Shown here one piece after another: positions 58,471 to 64,000 of a stretch of 64,000 nt of DNA (positions are counted from its first letter, which is position 1; each line of letters starts with the position of its first letter). A program made the position numbers and the translations under genes. This DNA is from Manihot esculenta (Eukaryota; Streptophyta; Magnoliopsida; Malpighiales; Euphorbiaceae), in contig NW_025215482.1 of the NCBI RefSeq assembly GCF_001659605.2, forward strand, positions 822,135-886,134, given 5' to 3'. Under the pieces are notes generated by a model, which saw only the letters and a program-made list of their open reading frames with translations, was not told the DNA's origin and ran no database searches.

Positions 58471-59011
58471 TCATAACAAAATGAACATACCTGGCACTAC
58501 TGGGTCTGATGTGGCTGCCTCCTGTTGAACAACTCTACTTAAAAATGTCCGCTGAGACTGAGCTATCCAAGGTGCAGTACGACACTCACGAACTACATGT
58601 CCCTCCTGACCACACCTAAACATGCTGTTGTCCCTGCAAGACAAAACTCCCTTATGCAGCCTTCCACACCTCTCACATCTAAAGCTATCCCTATTAGAAC
58701 TCGAACCCAACCCTGACTTTAACTTATTCCAAAACTCCCTCTTCTTTGACCCTTTAAGGCCTCTGACTTTCTTTTTCCCCCTTTTAGCAGCTGTACTCAA
58801 AATAGAGGGGTCAACTTCTCCTGAACTAGAGATCCTGGCATCCTTATTCTGGGTATCATCTACAGACTCTTCGTCCATATTCACTTGCACTCCTATATCC
58901 TTTCTTTGCACATCTAATTCTATCTCTCTCTCTTACATCCATTCTTTCCCTGTTTTCCTCAAAAGATCCTTCAGATGGGTCTGATTCCACAGAATAACTA
59001 GCTCCACTCAT
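58471..59011 (-). pseudogene. Element E nucleocapsid-like mini-Gag, frameshifted
   Basis: Starts at ATG 59011 (MSGASYSVESDPSE), closely related to the D frame. A frameshift in the CT-repeat around 58912-58930 moves the reading into a second frame, which continues with acidic and Lys/Arg-rich segments and ends at 58471. That second frame includes a first zinc module with altered spacing of its last Cys (HKGVLSC) and a complete CCHC knuckle (around 58623-58582). The capsid domain is absent, as in D. Small compensating shifts around the first zinc module suggest decay or sequence error. No pol frame follows. Confidence 0.75.
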
Positions 59012-59260
59012 CCTAGTTCTCCTGAATAACAACACATCAAGAAACAAACATTAGCACACATGTTCATATGAAAACACATGAATTTACAATATATACATGC
59101 ATTACATAGCATAACATTAATAAGCATGAGTATTCCACATCAGCATGCAAAACAACTTCCTATCTTAGTGGACATGATTTTACTTATTGTGTTTTGCCTT
59201 ACTATGACCTCTAGACCAACCTCTTTCCGATGTAAAACATCGTACTAATGAGGAACCTCT
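59012..59260 (-). other. Element E 5' untranslated leader
   Basis: Non-coding; includes CCTATCTTAGTGGACATGAT (from 59159) and CTCTTTCCGATGT (about 59221), both shared with D. Confidence 0.6.
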
Positions 59261-59272
59261 GCTCTGATACCA
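59261..59272 (-). other. Primer binding site (tRNA-iMet type), element E
   Basis: TGGTATCAGAGC on the minus strand, two bases from the LTR. Confidence 0.92.
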
Positions 59273-59274
59273 AC

Positions 59275-61675
59275 TGTAACAGCCCGGAAAACGGTACCCT
59301 CTTTGTAACGGCCCAAACTGCTCGGCACTAGGATCCAGATCGGCTTAAGGCCGCCGGGACCCGTAGTAAGCCTGCTATGAACTCTGTGTACCTGTTAAGA
59401 TCCCATACATGATCCGACTGGACTATTACTTTTTAAAACTTGTCTTTAAAACTACCAGACTTAACCTTTAAAAACACTGTCCTATAGGTCCAACCATATG
59501 AACCAAATGCTCAGATATACTAATCTGAACTAGCCCTCTGGCTATCTATAATACACCAGTGATGCTTTACCAAGTAACCTCCATACCCTATGCGCTCTGC
59601 AGCATAGAACCCACTCTGTAAGGGTCAGCATATCATAAGTTAACTTGGTTACCATAGAGTCACAGGAATCAAACCTGGTCTTCTCTAGTGGTCTACTCTG
59701 TGGATCACAGGAATCAAACCTGGTCTTTCCTATTGCACTGGTCTTGGGTCAAAGGAAGTAATCCCTGTCTTCCCTCACAGTTATAATTCACTGGGTTTTC
59801 GAAACACAACATGTTATTAAGCCTGGTTTGACTCATTGCTCATCATTAAACTGAAAACAGGATACATGCATAGACAAGGGATAAAACATACTATAGACAA
59901 TAGGCAAAAGCACATTCTAATACATTTATACCTTAACTGACTAACTATTACATCACTTTACATATATCCTTTTACATACATCATGTCCACACTATGCTAT
60001 ACACAAACATACTGAAGCCAACACTCTGATGCTTCTGACTTCCCAGCTAACCCTGTACCTGCAAAACTGGGATTAAGGGAAAGGGATGAGCTTCTAAAGC
60101 CCAGTGAGTAGAAACATTGAAAACAGTTCATTCATACGCACTATATATGAAAATGCATCACAACACAAGCATCTCAATATATCTTGGATTAGACATGACC
60201 CCAAAACTCCCTCGACGGGCTATTGAAGTCGCCTTGGTCCAATCCCCACTAAGGTAGACATGACCCCAAAAATACCCTCTGTCAACACTGGCCCCCCAAA
60301 GGAGCTACACAGGGCATTCAACAAGTAATTGCCCAACTGACCTGACACAATGACAGGAGCCGAAGCTTAGGCTATTGGAGTCGCCTGGGTCCACCTAATC
60401 TCTGATCACATAATATGCAATGCTTCACATTCGTGATTCTAATGCAATCACCCTAATACATATCATAGCATTCATGATGCATGAACTATGCTAAAGCATT
60501 ATGTTTCTTTAATAAAAGATTAAGTTTAGTTCTACTCACCTCTAGCCAATGCTTGGCTAACCCTGGGCTAACTCTGCAAACTCTGAAGCAACACTCACTG
60601 CTGCTCTCTCTGGTTCCTCTGTTCTGTGCCTACACAGATGGACTCAAGTGAGGGACCAACATACTCTAACATACCTCTAAACATCTCCCCTTAAGACCCC
60701 TTAAAACACCTCAAAACATGCATGCAAAACAAGCAAAGGAAAGCTGGACAGGGCACCTTCGGCAGCACCTTCGGCGGCCGAATGTTTCCTCCAGAGACGA
60801 AAGTCAGGCATGTTCGGCGGCCTAACTTGGACTTTCGGGGGCCGAACCTGGGTTCATCCAGAACTCAGTTTCGTGCACAAGAACGCCTGCCATCCGAACT
60901 TCAACCCTCCAAACATGCATCCAACCTCTCCAAACATACTCTAAACACTTAATCATGCATATAGGAGTCTTAAACACATTAAAACTCCAACAAATAACAC
61001 ACAACAACCACAAACAAAGCATAGGATCCATACACCCTAATATGCACAACTCATGCATACACATGCACAACTCCCCTTTCCCCTCATCAAACTCATTTAA
61101 AACATAATTAAAACCAAGGATTCACACTTACCTATTGAAGAACAAAGGCTGGCGTGACTCCTAACTTGAAGAGATGGAGATTCAAGCTTCACAAGCTCCG
61201 AAACTCCACAACTTCTCAAAACTCCCTTTAACTCACTTAAAACCTACTTTTCTTTGAAAGATTTGATGTAAAACTATGGAAGATCATTGAGAGAAAGCAT
61301 GAGCAAGTTCCTGAACCAAAGGAGAGCCTAAGCACCTCCTTAGTCGGCCAAAAGCACCTTTAAAAGTGCACCACCGCTTCACGTTGGGTGGCCAAAGCTC
61401 CATGCAACACCTCACCACTTTAGGGGGCCGAACCTTAAGTTTAGGGGGCCGAACGTGGGGTACTTTCGGCAGCCGAACTTTAACTTTAGGGGGCCGAAAG
61501 TGGGAAAATCTTCCTTAGCCTTTTCTCTTAAAAACTCATTTCCTTTTCAACTCAAAAACTTAAAACATATCAAAACATTTTAGAAAACCTTCACTCTACC
61601 CTTCAGGGAAACTCTGACATTCAAAATTCCACCGGACGGTAGGAACTCCGATGTCTGAACTAGCCGGGTATTACA
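59275..61675 (-). repeat. Element E 5' LTR (2401 bp)
   Basis: TGTAACAGCCC to GGGTATTACA on the plus strand with a second inner TGTAACGGCCC, as in D. It is clearly diverged from the D LTR, and its segment around 60722-60900 is closer to the C LTR, so parts of LTRs seem to have been exchanged. It shares the CAGGAATCAAACCTGGTCTT tandem with D (about 59663-59730). Motif clusters are at about 60758-60850 and 61420-61505, the latter partly decayed to TTAGGGGGCCGAA. Confidence 0.9.
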
Positions 61676-64000
61676 GAAGCTATTAGGCCGAAATCGGGCA
61701 CCGGATGTAACATGGGTCATAGACTTGGTAGTGTTTGGCATGGAAGCTATTAGGACGAAATCGGGCACCAGATGTAACATGGGTGATAGACTTGGCAGTT
61801 TTTGGGATGGAAGCTATTAGGCCGAAATCGGGCACCGGATGTAACATGGGTGATAGACTTGGAAGTTTTTGGGATGGAAGCTATTAGGCCGAAATCGGGC
61901 ACCGGATGTAACATGGGTGATAGATTTGGCAGTTTTTGGGATGGAAGCTATTAGGCGGAAATCGGGCACCGGATGTAACATGGGTGATAGACTTGGCAGT
62001 GTTTGGGATGGAAGCTATTAGGCCGAAATCGAGCACCGGATGTAACATGGGTGATAGACTTAGCAGTGTTTGGGATGGAAGCTATTAAAACGAAATCGGG
62101 CACCGGATGTAACATGGGTGATAGACTTGGCAGTGTTTGGGATGGAAGCTATAAGGCCGAAATCGGGCACCGGATGTAACATGGGTGATAGACTTGGCAG
62201 TGTTTTGGATGGAAGCTATTAGGATGAAATCGGGCACCGGATGTAACATGGGTGATAGACTTGGCAGTGTTTTGGGATGGAAGCTATTAGGCCGAAATCG
62301 GGCACCGGATGTAATATGGGTGATAGACTTGAAAGTTTTTGGGATGGAAGCTATTAGGCCAAAATCGGGCACCGGATGTAACATGGGTGATAGACTTGGC
62401 AGTTTTTGGGATGGAAGCTATTAGGCCGAAATCGGGCACCGGATGTAACATGGGTGATAGACTTGGCAGTTTTTGGGATGGAAGCTATTAGGCCGAAATC
62501 GGGCACCGGATGTAACATGGGTGATAGACTTGGCAGTTTTTGTGATGGAAGCTATTAGGACGAAATCGGGCACCGGATGTAACATGGGTGATAGACTTGG
62601 AAGTATTTGGGATGGAAGCTATTAGGCCGAAATCGGGCACCGGATGTAACATGGGTGATAGACTTGGCAGTGTTTGGGATGGAAGCTATTAGGCAGAAAT
62701 CGGGCACCGGATGTAACATGGGTGATAGACTTGGCAGTGTTTGGGATGGAAGCTATTAGGCCGAAATCGGGCACCGGATGTAACATGGGTCATAGACTTG
62801 GAAGTTTTTGGGATGGAAGCTATTAGGACGAAATCGGGCACAGGATGTAACATGGGTGATAGACTTGGCAGTGTTTGGGATGGAAGCTATTAGGCCGAAA
62901 TCGGGCACCGGATGTAACATGGGTCATAGACTTGGAAGTTTTTGGGATGGAAGCTATTAGGCCGAAATCGGGCACCGGATGTAACATGGGTGATAGACTT
63001 GGCAGTTTTTGGGATGGAAGCTATTAGGCCGAAATCGGGCACCGGATGTAACATGGGTGATAGACTTGGCAGTTTTTGGGATGGAAGCTATTAGGCCGAA
63101 ATCGGGCACCGGATGTAACATGGGTGATAGACTTGGCAGAATTTGGGATGGAAGCTATTAGGCAGAAATCGGGCACCGGATGTAACATGGGTGATAGACT
63201 TGGCAGTGTTTGGGATGGAAGCTATTAGGCCGAAATCGGGCACCGGATGTAACATGGGTCATAGACTTGGAAGTTTTTGGGATGGAAGCTATTAGGACGA
63301 AATCGGGCACAGGATGTAACATGGGTGATAGACTTGGCAGTGTTTGGGATGGAAGCTATTAGGCCGAAATCGGGCACCGGATGTAACATGGGTCATAGAC
63401 TTGGAAGTTTTTGGGATGGAAGCTATTAGGCCGAAATCGGGCACCGGATGTAACATGGGTGATAGACTTGGCAGTTTTTGGGATGGAAGCTATTAGGCCG
63501 AAATCGGGCACCGGATGTAACATGGTTGATAGACTTGGCAGTTTTTTGGATGGAAGCTATTAGGCCGAAATCGGGCACCGGTTGTAACATGGGTGATAGA
63601 CTTGGTCGTTTTTGGGATGGAAGCTATTAGGCGGAAATTGAGCACCGGATGTAATATGGGGGATAGGCTTGGCAGTTTTTGGGATGGAAGCTATTAGGCC
63701 GAAATCGGGCACCGGATGTAACATGGGTGATAGACATGGCAGTTTTTGGGATGGAACCTATTAGGACGAAATCGGGCACCGGATGTAACGTGGGTGATAG
63801 ACTTGGAAGTTTTTGGGATGGAAGCTATTAGGCCGAAATCGGGCACCGGATGTAACATGGGTCATAGACTTGGTAGTGTTTGGCATGGAAGCTATTAGGA
63901 CGAAATCGGGCACCAGATGTAACATGGGTGATAGACTTGGCAGTTTTTGGGATGGAAGCTATTAGGCCGAAATCGGGCACCGGATGTAACATGGGTGATA
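61676..64000 (-). repeat. 67-bp satellite array, opposite orientation
   Basis: About 35 copies of the same monomer as on the left, now as reverse complement (GCTATTAGGCCGAAATCGGG). A marker variant GGTAGTGTTTGGCATGG occurs at 61727 and 63872 (2145 bp, 32 monomers plus 1 bp), and a pair of GGGTCATAGACTTGGAAG variants lies about 469 bp (7 monomers) apart near 62787 and 63255. The array continues past the window end. Confidence 0.95.

Larger units (their letters stand above)
57994..61675 (-). mobile_element. Element E: 5' half of a gag-only LTR retrotransposon
   Basis: A minus-strand element whose 5' LTR (59275-61675) borders satellite. Inside are primer site, leader, a nucleocapsid-like mini-Gag, a purine-rich spacer and the start of a decayed protease module, which then runs into the gap. 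The order matches C and D. The 3' half and 3' LTR are not in the window, so the target duplication (outer bases GAAGC at 61676-61680) cannot be tested. Confidence 0.85.

Overview
The window looks like repeat-dense, heterochromatin-like nuclear DNA of a flowering plant. The evidence is a 67-bp satellite array into which several Ty3/gypsy LTR retrotransposons have inserted, some inside one another. The elements have a tRNA-iMet-type primer site, a PR-RT-RNaseH-INT order and a C-terminal chromodomain-like tail, which fits the Tekay/Del chromovirus clade. No host gene, rRNA, tRNA or CRISPR array could be supported. The species cannot be fixed from this sequence; the LTR motif TTCGGCGGCCGAA reminds me weakly of Euphorbiaceae (cassava-like) repeats, but that is only an impression.

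Layout: 1-540 is an AT-rich flank with short degenerate repeats. 566-14533 is forward-oriented satellite, interrupted by a 1000-N gap (5811-6810). 14534-24364 is element A (minus strand; autonomous; gag frameshifted, pol intact), inserted in the satellite; its 5' LTR runs into a second 1000-N gap (24365-25364). 25365-32255 is much more homogeneous satellite. 32266-56993 is a three-level nest: element D (minus, gag-only) is split by element C (plus, gag-only, 36037-54482, target duplication CTTCC), which is split by element B (minus, near-intact autonomous gag-pol, 41417-51012, target duplication CAAGG). After a third 1000-N gap (56994-57993) comes the 5' half of element E (minus, gag-only, to 61675). 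61676-64000 is the same satellite in the opposite orientation.

How the parts work together: A and B encode the full set of retrotransposition proteins (Gag with two zinc knuckles, protease, reverse transcriptase, RNase H, integrase, chromodomain-like tail). C, D and E keep the cis signals (LTR ends, iMet primer site, a conserved leader block, and in C and D the polypurine tract) and a Gag or nucleocapsid-like reading frame, but I find no RT, RNase H or integrase in them. C, D and E share one internal architecture (a decayed protease module and a purine-rich spacer), so they are a lineage that multiplied after losing pol and not three separate wrecks. The LTR pairs of B, C and D differ at only a handful of sites by eye. 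The most interesting reading of the window is therefore a recently active autonomous/non-autonomous retrotransposon partnership (TR-GAG-like) accumulating in satellite DNA.

Limits: all comparisons were made by eye. Three gaps of exactly 1000 N probably mark scaffold joins of unknown size, so order and orientation across them, and the 5' part of A next to its gap, should be treated with caution.
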